A DNA stretch of 64,000 bases from Amia ocellicauda. Taxonomy: Eukaryota > Chordata > Actinopteri > Amiiformes > Amiidae. Below the pieces are notes generated by a model that was not told the origin of the DNA, ran no database searches, and saw only the letters and a list, made by a program, of their open reading frames with translations. Shown here in pieces: positions 12,901 through 22,958 of the stretch. The translations under genes were made by a program, and so were the position numbers. The DNA is taken from contig NC_089867.1 in assembly GCF_036373705.1 (NCBI RefSeq), positions 14,383,001-14,447,000 on the forward strand, in the 5' to 3' direction. Position 1 is the first letter of the stretch. Each line of letters starts with the position of its first letter.

Positions 12901-15900
12901 GCCTGTTTTTTTTCCAGCAGAGACTGTTCACATCCTGGTCACTGCAGTCCAGCTGTTGCTCTTCCAGGACGCACTTTGGTTGCACAGTTGCACTTAGGGC
13001 CCCTGCTATATGGGCTCTTGGACTGCTCCAGTGGGCCCTGTGTTTTGACGGGTAAAACCTGTGAGATCCCAGTCCTGCACTGCACTGCTTAAAGTGAAAG
13101 CTTGAAGAAGAGTGTGCATGGTGAGATTCGTGGGACACAAGCAGATAAAAAAACGCCATTTTAATGATTTTATACAGCTAACAATCTCCACATCCATCGT
13201 TTTGAAAGCCCCTAAGCAATCTCTCTCCTCACATGCCGTTGGGGTGATGGTTGTGTCTGTGGAAGCCGTGCGGTTCTCAGCGCTGGCTGCGGAGGGGTGA
13301 CTGAAGGACGCTGGCTCAGGGCCACAGGTGTGAGAAGCCCATTAACGGTGTGACAGCACAGCGTTGCTCCAGCGACCGGAGGAGGAGGGCAGCAGCACAA
13401 TCAGCAGACCTGGCGACTACATGCAGCCTGCCCAGCTAGGTGATGATAATTTCATGGTACAGAGCATCTATTAACCTTGTCGGTGTGGAAGAGGTACCTC
13501 TCGGTGCCGCTTCCTCGAGGTGTTCGGATAACAAAGGGAACTTGTGATGGTTTTCAGGCTGGCGGCGCGGTGGCTGATCATTTCCCCTTTTTCCAGTAGA
13601 GCCGCTTTCAAGTGCTGCCGACTGCCCTTTTTCAATTCTTAACGTGTATTAAGAAATAGAAGCTCACTTTAGTTTTGTTCTTGTGTGGGTATTTTTCAAT
13701 AATATCTCATCTAATTCATTTTTAAATTTTTGTCGGTCTCCACACTAGCACGTACTGTCTGCCGTCTCTCTCTCTCGTGCTGTCTGCCTCACGCTGAAAT
13801 GAACAGGCGACGGCGCGCACGGTTCTCCCTGCCCTGCCTTCACTCACTCTGATAGTGTGTGACAGTTAAGAGTGGCAAGTCTCACATTATAAAGTCTGAG
13901 CTCGGAAAACAACAAACATATTACCCGTCTCGAGCATCAAGTAAGTTCAGGCATCAAGCATCGGGCAGCGCTGAAAGTAACGAACCTGCTTGTGGTGCGT
14001 TTGGGACAAATAGGGAAGTCCTGGCTGGTGGATTAAGAGGGCCTGAAAATGAGGTATCAAACCATTACAGTCGTTATGGCAACATAGCTGCCGGAACATA
14101 TTTAGGAACGGTTCGTTAACCGTTGATCAGAACACCAATTTAGTCGTTGGGGAGTTGCCCATTCTGAAGCTCAGTGGTACCAATCAAGCCTATAATTTGT
14201 CCTCTGCACAGCTGTGCAGCAAGGAAACCAGTCAGACGCAGAAATATGGAGGATTTCAGCGTCTTTCTGTGCTAAATGTGGGGGCAAACTCGGCTCCAGT
14301 CATGAGAGAAATTGGTGTGATATTGAGGGCATCGGTCTGGCTCTCCGGTATTTAAATGAGAACTACGACAGTATAATCTAGTAGCACAGGTCTCGGTACA
14401 ATGCACTTTTTTGGAATTCTTCTAGCTCCCTAATCAAGCAGCTCACTCTCCACTGAAGGCAATGGCTGCATCCAAATTAGATGAGACCTGCCTGATCAAT
14501 AGGAGTTTACTGTAGCTCTGGTTGGGGCTCCTCCATCAATTATATGCCAATAAATATCTAAATGTCAGGCTTGAAAGAAGAAGCTCTTTCTATTGGAGTC
14601 AGGTTCACATGGGGTGAACATCCTAGATCTTGGCTTGCAACGCCCTGCAGAAGACTCCTGTTGTTAGTCTCAGCTCGCTGCCCCTCTCACGCCCAGAGGC
14701 TGCTGCTCAAAGTTCTGAACCCACTGTGAGCAGGAGTCCTACTGGGGCTGCTTTTACAAACACAAGCTATATGTTTTTTAAATTAGAAACCCAAGGAATG
14801 TGATGACACTTTCTGAACTACAAGGGATGAAATTCTTCTGCCTTCCAGATTGCATCCAAGACTGTATGATATCTAGATAGAGCTTAGCTATACAAGGTAG
14901 ATAAGTCTATAGCCAGTATTTCTTCATTTAAAACTCAGGACCCCACTTTTATTATTGGCTTTATGTGAATGTGCAGTAAATAAGCATTCATTTGAACAAT
15001 TTAAAATGAGTAAGTGAATCTGTTTACCCTCAACACACACTCCGCTCCTGTTGTTCTCTGAATATTAGCGTTGAAATCAAATTACAACTAAATAAATTAA
15101 GTAAAAGATTTTGGCTGCAGTGTTCAGCAGTTCCGGATGCAAACATCCGTCTACAATCTCCATCCCGAGGGACAGAACTGGCTGCTGTGGTGCTGTTGCT
15201 GTTTACTTAAATCTCTCAAATCTTTAAATGAATTATTTTGTATGCATACAATCAAGTCTACTTGTTTTGGTATTCAACCATGACTTATGTTGTTGTCTGT
15301 ACATGGGAAGACCATTAGTTGCAGTGTCTCCAGTTAGAAGACATGACAATCACGAGTTGGTGATGATCTGAAGTGCAGGTTGTGTATGCTCTGTCATTAG
15401 GGGCTGAATCGAGAAGTTTTGTTCCATCTTTCTCTGAGTTTAAATCTCCCAATTGAATGCACAACCGTTTACACAGTTGTGCTTCATAAACCCCAAATCC
15501 CTAGTCTAGTCTTTGGGCTGCTTAATGGACAAGCATCAGCAGAGGTAAAGAATTTCAGATAAGGGTAATATATTCAAGTACAGGAGTGCTTAGCCATTCT
15601 GAGCGTTGTAAGATGACAGCACAATCTTCCAATTGACTCTAAATCTATCAGCGAGCTAATATGTGCCTAAGATTTACTAAGAACCCAAGTAGTACAATTT
15701 ATAACAAACTGACAGTGGATTTCACACACGTTCAGCCTGCAGAGCTTTGCAGTAGTGAGAGCTGGAAGCAATGGATGCATTTCTCACAATCAGGCATGGA
15801 GAGAAATAGTCTAACGAGGTTTTGTAAACTTCAGTGGAATCGGGAATATGAAACGCAGAAGTGAGGTTATAATCAGAATTCAAACATTTCCAGTGATCTT

Positions 15901-18900
15901 ATCCAAAAAACAAACATATAGAAATAACTTTAGCAAGATACCTGGTCCTACAAAGAATAGAAGAAGAATAACACTGCGTCTGTAGTGCCGTGGCCTCCGC
16001 ATAAAGGGAGCAAATTAAAGGAGTGGAAGAGCTTTGTAAACACTTGTACTTTTGAGGCAGTCTGAGTATTTTTTTTTAATGATTTAAGCGGATCTGAAGT
16101 TTTGATGCTTGTCAGGACTAATTAGTGAGTCCCACTCTGGAAGGAGCTGTGAACGTGTGAATACATTTACTGCAGGGAAAACAAAGTGCCAGCCCACACC
16201 ATTAACCTCCTGAAATGACACACATGCTGCAGGAGACCACCTTGTGTGGCAAAGCTTAACCCTGTACGTTCCCCATGCCATACTTAACCTGACAGACATG
16301 CCATTATTGACACTACCTGGGATCTTGGAGCCCCCAGCTTTCACACTCCCTGTCCTGCTAGCATGAGTGACTGTGGTCCCAGCCATTCCCTGTGCCCTCT
16401 CACACTGGGAGACTGGGTCTTTCCTAGTGGCCCTCTCACATTATTGAGCAAAGTAACACATGATTCTGTTGTGGTTTCTCCGGCAGGTGTCACCAAGGTG
16501 GACTACGGGGACATCGCCACCAGGGTCATGCTGAGGCAGAAGCTGCAGTGCAAACCCTTCTCCTGGTACCTGGAGAACGTCTACCCCGACTCGCAGATCC
16601 CACGGCACTACTACTCACTGGGGGAGGTGAGGCCTGCGGTGACGCACACCCTGCCAGATACACACAGACGGGCACACTACCTGTGCTACACTGCCCCTGC
16701 CAGACTCTGCCCCTGCCAGACTCTGCCCCCTTCCTGCACAGTCTCTCGCACCGCGGCTGTAGTCGTAATTATCTTGCCAACGGCGGCGCCTACTCCTCCA
16801 CTCCCTGCAGACCTCCTGCCCATTGATATTCACAGATGTGCTGCTCTTCACAGAACCATTTAAGGCAGAATAAGCAGTCAGTGAATGTTGTAAAAGCATT
16901 AGGAAATCAGTTTAATTTTAATAGTTTTTTTTTTTTGTGAAGATTGCAATTGAATGGGGCCCTGATTTTAGTCAGTGTATAAATCAGTAAATCTCATTAA
17001 TTGCGCTCTCCTCAGTTTCTCTATCAGCCTTGTACATATTGTAATTACATTCCAGCAGTTCCCAAGGACAGCATACATAAAATATATTCTCAACGTGGCT
17101 TTAATAGCAGCATAAAGTATACTCCAGGCATACATGCCTCCAATGCGTTGTTGCTTTTAAATTGAAATATCTCCGTACTGCTCATTTTAATTGCCTGAGT
17201 CATTAGATCAAGCCATTTAGAGCGCAGTGAAGGAGCACTTGTTCTCTGCGTGATAGGGATGGTGGCACCTGTGCGTTTGCCTTTCTCGTGTTTTCCATCC
17301 GTCTCTGCATAGGCAGACTCGCCATTGGGCGAATCTGGCAAATTTTTTAGTTCGTTGGGCCGGTCACGCCGTGTAGACCGCACATCGTCAACACAACCCC
17401 CCCCATCCCCGGACCATGCTTTGTAGCTTTGTTGTCACCCAGAACCACACTTTGGCAACCACCCCACTGGACCGCACTTTATTGGGACCCGTCACCCCCC
17501 TGGGTAAAAGTCCAGGGCAATTTTTTGGTCCCAGTCCGCCCCTGCGTCTCTGCGAATGTTTCCAGGCAACCAAAAACACAAATGCATGTCTGCAGTTCAC
17601 AGGACCACAGACATCACATTGTGGCGTCTGAAGTGAAATAAACAGAAAGAGAGGCAGACGGGCTCGTCAGGGTCATTCCTGAACAGCTGTGATTTGATTA
17701 TTTTGGAGGGGACAGTGGTACGAGCAGTTCTTCAGAATGTGCTACAAGTCGTCAGTGAGGGGCTAGTAAGCGAATGTCAGCAAGTTTACTCGAGTAGACG
17801 GAAACCCTGCGGCCACTAGCTTAAAATGTAATGTGATACCATTTAATTAGTCTTAAGTTTTCAGAGCTGCGGGCGAAATCTGCGCGAAAGATGAAAGGGT
17901 GCTCACTGTACAGTGAGGAGCCTGGAAAAGTGTGGCTCACGGTTAATTAACCCACAGAGGACCTGTGAATCGCACAGGAAAACTCCAGCCTAGTTACCTA
18001 CAGTACCTGACCTCTGAGTCGTGCAACAGGCCTGCAATATACCAGCTCGACAGAGTAATTAGACACACTCATTATCTTGTTTTATGATGTGAAATGTTGT
18101 GCGGCACACCTTCAAAGGGTAATGTACTATAGTCCTCACTGCTGCTTTGCACCCAACTCACAGCCCCGCACCGCCCGGCCTGGGTTAATGAAAGACTGGT
18201 TAGAAATTGATTGAATCCATTGATTGCTCCGAACAATCATGTGCTGTTATAAAGCACTCGTGCCTTCAGTTACCTCCCTGCTGTAACACACACACTCCTG
18301 TAATGGTTTCACAATAAATAGAGTTCATTATATGATGATTGTTATTATTTTTAGGTGGCCGAAGACAGATGCTAGACACCTATTGTATTTTTGCAGATTA
18401 TTGTAATTATTATCATTATTATTATTATTATTTGTGTGGCATATTTTCCATGACAAGTCGATCGGTCACACATTGTACGGTGAACTTCCAGTTACTTTTT
18501 TTCCAGACCCATAAGCCCCACTGAAAGTGTCGTTGTATGACCCTGGTTATGGAGCTTTATTGCATTTGTTGAAGGCAAGTTGCTGCAGTAAGACGGATGA
18601 TTTCCGTGGGGCAATCAAATTGTATGCGTTTTTACGTGCTTACGTTGCTCTATATCTCAGTAGAACAATAAGTTACACTCATGAAACTGAATTTACCAGC
18701 TGCTAATAAGAACTGCAGCTAAGACTGTTAATATTGTTGCCTTATGACCTACATTTGGCCACATGGGCTTTACGAAATCTCTACGAATCGCGCCGCCTGT
18801 TATGCTGTAGAATTTAATTGAAACATGGTATACATAAACATGGTATGGTCGTCTGTGAAGTTTGATCCAATCAAGTTGCAGCATTTATAGACATGGTTTC

Positions 18901-21900
18901 CAAGGGCCAGTACAATCACAGAGTTGTGTTACTTTGAATATGTTTCTCTATGAATCTGTGAAACATGACAAAACATCACATATCAACTGATATATATTGT
19001 ACCTCCACAGCATGGTTTGGTCAGGTAGCCATTTTGTGATTTTATTCACATTTGGATAATTTTTTTATCATCTTTATTTCAGAATTTAGAGCACAGTGTT
19101 GCCTTATGACCTACTAGATTTGTTCAATGCAAGTTTGCTCACATATCTTTGGCAGCATGTTGCGTTTTTCCAAAAAACATTCTGCCATTCTTCCCTGAAT
19201 TTCTTTGTCTCATTGAAATTAAACTTTACATGCTTGCCCTAGGTCCTGTTATCTCTTAACGTTGTCAGTTTCCACTTGCTGTGGTATTAAATATGGGAAA
19301 TGTTGGCCAACCCAATTGCAGCTTTGCTCTATGTGTTTGTTCCTAATTGCAGTCTCTGGTCTTTAGGACCATTGGGAGACCTGCCACTGTGCTGCCACCA
19401 GGTTTCCCCAAAGTCTCCAGGCCTTGTTTCCATATTCCATTTGCACTTACTGCTCTATTGTGCATCATACAAATCAATACACATTAGGGATCACCCGACT
19501 GACAAAGAAAAATAAAAAGTGGAGGGAATACTGATGGAAGCCCAGTGCTGTCACTGTTTTCAGCTGTGTTTGCAGTAAAACTGGACTGCTGGGAAATGTT
19601 CATGTCTTGCTGTGGAAATGTGTTCTTGAATTGGTTCTGATGTGCGCGTCAAACCTAGAAGAGTACAGGGAGCACAGGCGGTGCCGGAGGAGGACGGGGA
19701 CAGCCAGCCTGCATCAGGATGTCACACTGCAGAACAGCTCCACTATGGCGAAGAGTCAATTGAGAGGCTGGGGGGATAAAAAAAGTAAACACACGGGCAT
19801 AATTTATTTTGCGGAATGACAGCTTCTGCTTCAGAGGCTATCAGAAAACTCCCAGCTCAGGAAATGTCAGGGAAGTGAGATGTAAGTGAAGTCGATCGGG
19901 GGGATCTGACAGCTCGTGGGCACATTTGCATTCAAATCATAGCCTGTGATTGCCCTCCAGGGGGACCGAATGTCACAGACGTTTATATGAACCTAAAAAT
20001 GCCATTATCTGAACAAGGCCTGAATCCCGATTTGGTTTTGATTAAGGGGAAAGGAGAAAAAAGTAAGTGTGATGAGTTGGAGGGAAAAAAACGGAGAACA
20101 GAGACCTGCCCTTGTATTCAAGACTGCCTAATATGTATAACTGTGGGAAGACATCATCTAGTAAGAGACATTCTCAGGTTAAATTGAACCTTTTTTTCCG
20201 TTGTTCCGTTTAAGATCCGCAATGTAGAAACGAACCAGTGTCTGGACAACATGGCGAGGAAGGAGAACGAGAAAGTGGGGATCTTCAACTGCCACGGCAT
20301 GGGGGGGAACCAGGTGAGTGCCAGTGTTTGCCACCCCTTGGTGCGCTTACCTACTGGTTTGGCCTGTAGTGCAGAAGCAAGAGTATCCTTTCTCCAGAGC
20401 ATGCTGCAGTTTAGGGCCTTGTCTAACACGCGTTTAATCCAGCAGCTGGTTAAAAGTAGTTTTTGGGTTCTCCAGAGACTGAAGAAAGAAAGAATAAGAG
20501 AAATGCTGCCGTCAGCAGAATGTGTTAGGCCCCATTAATTCCCATTTTAATAATTGTAAAACTTTTGTGCTGAAACCTCAGATGAATGGAGCTCTTTGGT
20601 CTCGCAGGTCACAGTCCTGTACAGCATTTGAGCTGAGGAGGGTAATGAAGGCAGAAGAGAAATGGAAGAGAGTCTTTCCAAGTAGAAATCAATTGTTGGA
20701 GTAAATGAGAAACATTCTAGAAGTTTCCATTTGCCTCCAGCTCCTATTCTTACCCTTCCTGGTGTTGCCTGTTACAGTTCATATTTTTTGTGAGGCGTTC
20801 TCTCTGCTGGAGTAGAGGCCAGCACTCTGAGCCGCTGTCTCTCTCTACCCCTCCCTGCCCGACCCCCGCAGGTGTTCTCCTACACGGCCAACAAGGAGAT
20901 CCGCACGGATGACCTGTGCCTGGATGTGTCCAAACTGAACGGCCCAGTCATGATGCTTAAGTGCCACCACCTGAAGGGCAACCAGCTGTGGGAGTACGAC
21001 CCCATGGTGAGTATTGCCTCTGTGACGTCCACAGCTCAGAAAGACCTTCTCTCTGTCCCTACATCTGTGTTTTTCTTTACCTCTGTTATTCAGCTCTGAT
21101 CAATCTATGCAGACACACATACTCGCACTTTTTTGTGTTGTTTTTTTCCCCCCCATCTCTTCCTGGAGTCGTCGTCTCATCTCATCGGGATAGAAGCAGC
21201 CGACCCGTTTGAAAGCAGGGACTTTCCCCTCTTAATTCCTTTTTATTTGGTGTTTCAGCCAGTCAGACTGTCTGCTGGCAGGGAAGCTGTGAATTGCCTT
21301 CCCCCCTTCCTGATGAAAAACAGGCTGATTGCACGGTCCCCTCTGAGCCGCAGACCAAATGGAGGTTGTCCGCGCGACGGGAACTCGTCTGTGTTGATGT
21401 GCTCTGACAGCGGGCGAGACACAGAGCCGCTACCTGTTTACTCCCCACTGTCCCCACAGACTCGCACGCTTAGTCAGCCTTTATTTCTTTCTGTTTATTT
21501 GCCTTGACGATGGTGTGAGAACGGGCTGAGATTCTTAATCCTCCCCTGATAAACGCTGAGGTTACGATTTGGCAGTGCCAGACAATGTCAGAGCAAGCAG
21601 AGCGCCGTGGCCCACTGCCCGGCACAGAGAGGCCTCTGCACGGACCCCAGCACCGGTTTTCCTGGAACAAAGCACTTCCTTCACATGCCTGCTTTAAATG
21701 AAGCCCAGAGGAAGACAGGGGGCTTTGTCTGAAAGCCCTGTCCTCCCTCACAACCACCTTAGCAACACTTGATGTTCCTTATTTCATATATTATATTATA
21801 CGGCTTTTGATTGAGGTTAACCTGTTATGAGTTCAGGATAATGAATAAGCTTGAATTAGTTTGCTAGTTTGCTATAAAAACGTTTAACATATTTCAGCTG

Positions 21901-22958
21901 TATTTGTTCCAGGTCTGGTGAGGGAGGGGTTAGATTGTGTGTTTTGTTGTGGTCATCTGAGAAAATCTAAATACTCTGTGTACTTTCAAGAAAGCATAAG
22001 CTGGGCTGCTAGGGGACACTTTCCAGCACAAAGACTTTGAGGTGTATTATTCAGGCAGCAGGGGAGAGAACAAAACGCTTCACACAGTGGTGAAGTCTGT
22101 TTCAGAGTAACAATTGCCAGGGACAGACAGGGCCACAGCTGCGCCATCACAGTGGAGCTTATTAGCAAAGATGGCAACCTCAGAGGAATCGCCAACAGAA
22201 TGCAGGCCCTGTCGCCCCCGAGGCAAATGCCAGACCAGAGTTAAAATCTCTGAATTAGGCCTAAATCACCAGTCAGAGTCCATTTCCAACACAAACACAG
22301 AGGGAGCTTTGAGGCTTCTTCCCCCCCCCCTTTCTTTCTTCATTTAAACCTCTCTCTATATTACATTCACTCTGTGTGAGATATCCGCACTGAACCCGGT
22401 CTGCAGTCCGGCGCTAGGAGAGAGCGATTGACACGCAGAGCTACCTCGGCCCCCGGGGGTTGGCAGGGAGCACTTCGCCACACATTTTCGGGAGGGCAGG
22501 GCTGCGCTAAGTGGGAAGTAAAGGAGATCTGATGGCAGAGCCAAGCGCCTGGGGGAGGTCAGTCAGGAAGGCTCATCAAATTAAGAGATCACACCCGCTG
22601 CGCAGACTCAGGCGGCCGGGCTGCACCTCGGACAGCACAGGGAAAAGAGTGCCTTTATTTATTGATGTCTATTTCAGGCCAGAGGGATTTGGCTGTTCTA
22701 AGTGAGGGCCGGATGAGATGATCTGTCTTTGGTAATGCTGTTAGAGGGTTTTACACGCAGCGCAGAAGCTCATGTGTCGTTTTTCCCTCTCCCTCTCGTC
22801 TCTCCTCCCAGAAACTGACCCTGGTGCACGTGAACAGCAACCAGTGTCTGGACAAGGCCACCGAAGAGGACAGCCAGGTTCCCAGTGTGAAGGACTGCAA
22901 CGGCAGCCGCTCCCAGCAGTGGCTGCTGAGGAACGTCACGCTGCCAGAGATATTCTAG
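765..22958 (+). CDS. GALNT1: GALNT1, polypeptide N-acetylgalactosaminyltransferase 1 (3' part, seven coding exons)
   Basis: Join 765-935, 10189-10306, 11303-11483, 16487-16626, 20215-20313, 20872-21006, 22812-22958. The 329 complete codons correspond to residues 231-559 of the 559-residue GALNT1 protein. The family transfers GalNAc from UDP-GalNAc to Ser/Thr in the Golgi lumen, the first step of mucin-type O-glycosylation. Visible: the Gal/GalNAc-T motif DIWGGENLE with Glu319, the metal-binding His344 in CSHVGHVFR, then a ricin B-type lectin domain (about 430-559) with three CLD motifs (NQCLD, DLCLD, NQCLD) and Gln-x-Trp-type elements (GNQLWEY, SQQWLLR). The C-terminus RNVTLPEIF fits GALNT1; the paralogue GALNT13 ends differently. 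The DxH motif and the membrane anchor are encoded upstream of the window. All splice phases agree and there is no frameshift. It converges on TMEM245. Confidence 0.96.
2274..2395. repeat. (TG)n-rich microsatellite
   Basis: An imperfect TG-rich tract with a pure core at about 2315-2334. It is intronic in GALNT1. Confidence 0.85.
3587..3777. repeat. Minisatellite, about six 32-33 bp units
   Basis: Units begin with gaccaact (one gatcaact) at 3589, 3621, 3653, 3686, 3718 and 3751. Each carries a G-run and caacaagga, so the period is 32-33 bp. The first copies are nearly identical. The open frames across it on both strands come from the repeat and are not a gene. Confidence 0.9.
3790..3985. repeat. 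Duplicated ~35-bp segment bracketing the second minisatellite
   Basis: The segment tatcccacagct.gctgtgctggatgtgtcct occurs at about 3790-3822 and again at about 3950-3981. One copy lies on each side of the 3849-3938 array, which suggests a segmental tandem duplication that includes the array. Confidence 0.7.
3849..3938. repeat. Minisatellite, three 29-30 bp units
   Basis: Units share gggacataccaactc at 3862, 3892 and 3920, each preceded by a G-run. They are clearly related to the 32-bp array just upstream. Confidence 0.85.
5334..5852 (+). pseudogene. Decayed ORF, probably transposon-encoded
   Basis: One plus-strand frame stays open from 5334 to the TAA at 5850-5852 except for a single TGA at 5703-5705. 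The part after the TGA encodes [20 protein letters not shown] and ends HFSEVFLAE. That is richly charged, protein-like sequence in an otherwise AT-rich noncoding region. It lies inside the 4.2-8.5 kb candidate element, so it may be the C-terminus of its transposase or accessory protein. I do not recognise the family. Confidence 0.4.
5991..6010. repeat. (GT)10 microsatellite
   Basis: A pure GT run that directly abuts the Tc1-type relic. Confidence 0.95.
6012..6395 (-). mobile_element. Internally deleted Tc1/mariner relic
   Basis: The plus strand opens with a terminal sequence typical of fish Tc1-type elements (acaccgatcagccataacat). Minus-strand frames encode transposase pieces: [15 protein letters not shown] from the middle of the protein, then after a frame change [20 protein letters not shown] with the catalytic-region NPIEH, and the end [11 protein letters not shown]. 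The part between the WSDE and PDLNP segments is much too short, so the core is deleted. The 5' end is missing. Not functional. Confidence 0.75.
7560..7700. mobile_element. Possible DNA-transposon terminus
   Basis: The minus strand reads CCCCATTTCCACTGGCGGCC at 7698-7679 and then GGACGC, with a second gtttccactggc phrase and GGACGCGTCC nearby. Such motifs look like a DNA-transposon end, perhaps Harbinger-like. Assigned by resemblance only. Confidence 0.25.
7668..8154 (-). mobile_element. hAT-type transposon 5' fragment with BED zinc finger
   Basis: A minus-strand ORF (7997-7668) has a BED-type finger: [19 protein letters not shown] then LKYHLMAKH, with the CxxC and HxxxxH ligands intact. Upstream, the plus strand ends aacgcgttaatttcgacagccc at 8131-8152, which reads on the minus strand as AGGGCTGTCGAAATTAACG, a typical hAT end. 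No catalytic region is present, and the ORF runs out into a different repeat at about 7690. It is an element fragment, not a host ZBED gene. Confidence 0.6.
8516..8605 (+). repeat. Dispersed fish repeat fragment
   Basis: An AT-rich stretch is followed by tagatggccttatcaagggc gacttacaaaacaagagc. The same phrase, also preceded by (ATT)n, recurs near 53484-53575. Both resemble the widely dispersed fish SINE/LINE tail containing agggcgacttacaa. The family is not named with confidence. Confidence 0.5.
8608..8662. repeat. Minisatellite remnant of the 3.6-3.9 kb family
   Basis: Two units with gggg.caaggacataccaatt and ggggggaaacaaggaca match the units at 3587-3938 but lie on the other side of the 4.3-kb candidate element. 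Confidence 0.75.
9630..9860 (+). mobile_element. Possible tRNA-derived SINE
   Basis: The segment has a box-B-like ggtttcaatctggg (about 9702) about 45 bp after a tagctctctctgtgagagcg stretch that could be an A-box/D-arm remnant. The rest has no coding meaning. The assignment rests on the spacing of two loose motifs. Confidence 0.3.
10189..10306 (+). CDS. GALNT1: GALNT1 coding exon, residues 287-326
   Basis: Acceptor acccacag, donor agg/gtgagc. Encodes [16 protein letters not shown] to [10 protein letters not shown], which contains the Gal/GalNAc-T motif and the essential Glu319. 118 bp, ending in phase 0. Confidence 0.97.
10307..11302 (+). other. GALNT1: GALNT1 intron
   Basis: About 1 kb between exons, with a T-run at 10880-10892. 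I see no other feature. Confidence 0.7.
11303..11483 (+). CDS. GALNT1: GALNT1 coding exon, residues 327-386
   Basis: Acceptor gtgtgtag, donor ccag/gtgagt. Encodes [20 protein letters not shown] to [11 protein letters not shown], including the metal-ligand His344 and the flexible-loop segment [11 protein letters not shown]. 181 bp. Confidence 0.97.
11484..16486 (+). other. GALNT1: GALNT1 intron
   Basis: A 5-kb intron with an (ATT)n run at 12139-12162 and pyrimidine-rich patches. I recognised no transposon. The repeat-poor stretch 14360-16080 would be the first place to look for conserved noncoding sequence, but that cannot be judged from one genome. Confidence 0.6.
12139..12162. repeat. (ATT)8 microsatellite
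   Basis: A pure trinucleotide run in a GALNT1 intron. Confidence 0.95.
16487..16626 (+). CDS. GALNT1: GALNT1 coding exon, residues 387-433
   Basis: Acceptor ccggcag, donor gag/gtgagg. Encodes [14 protein letters not shown] to PRHYYSLGE, the end of the catalytic domain and the linker to the lectin domain. 140 bp. Confidence 0.96.
17330..17544 (-). mobile_element. Possible hAT-type element fragment
   Basis: On the minus strand the segment opens CAGGGGCGGACTGGGACC at 17544, a form of terminus common in hAT elements. It continues through C/G-rich sequence with no ORF. No matching opposite end was found. Confidence 0.35.
18407..18433. repeat. (ATT)n microsatellite
   Basis: An imperfect ATT run in a GALNT1 intron. 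Confidence 0.9.
20215..20313 (+). CDS. GALNT1: GALNT1 coding exon, residues 434-466
   Basis: Acceptor ccgtttaag, donor cag/gtgagt. Encodes [19 protein letters not shown] to CHGMGGNQ: lectin repeat alpha with its CLD motif. 99 bp, phase 0 at both ends. Confidence 0.97.
20314..20871 (+). other. GALNT1: GALNT1 intron
   Basis: 558 bp with a pyrimidine-rich 3' end. Nothing else recognised. Confidence 0.7.
20872..21006 (+). CDS. GALNT1: GALNT1 coding exon, residues 467-511
   Basis: Acceptor cccccgcag, donor atg/gtgagt. Encodes [19 protein letters not shown] to [11 protein letters not shown]: lectin repeat beta with its CLD and Gln-x-Trp elements. 135 bp, phase 0 at both ends. Confidence 0.97.
21007..22811 (+). 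other. GALNT1: GALNT1 intron
   Basis: 1.8 kb with a short C-run at 22321-22330. No repeat or further exon recognised. Confidence 0.7.
22812..22958 (+). CDS. GALNT1: GALNT1 terminal coding exon, residues 512-559 and stop
   Basis: Acceptor ctcctcccag. Encodes [19 protein letters not shown] to [15 protein letters not shown], then TAG at 22956-22958: lectin repeat gamma. Confidence 0.97.
   Translation, partial: KLTLVHVNSNQCLDKATEEDSQVPSVKDCNGSRSQQWLLRNVTLPEIF

Larger units (their letters stand above)
16627..20214 (+). other. GALNT1: GALNT1 intron
   Basis: A 3.6-kb intron. It contains a hAT-like fragment near 17330-17544, an ATT tract at 18407-18433 and two copies of gttgccttatgacctac (about 18736 and 19098). 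Confidence 0.6.
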
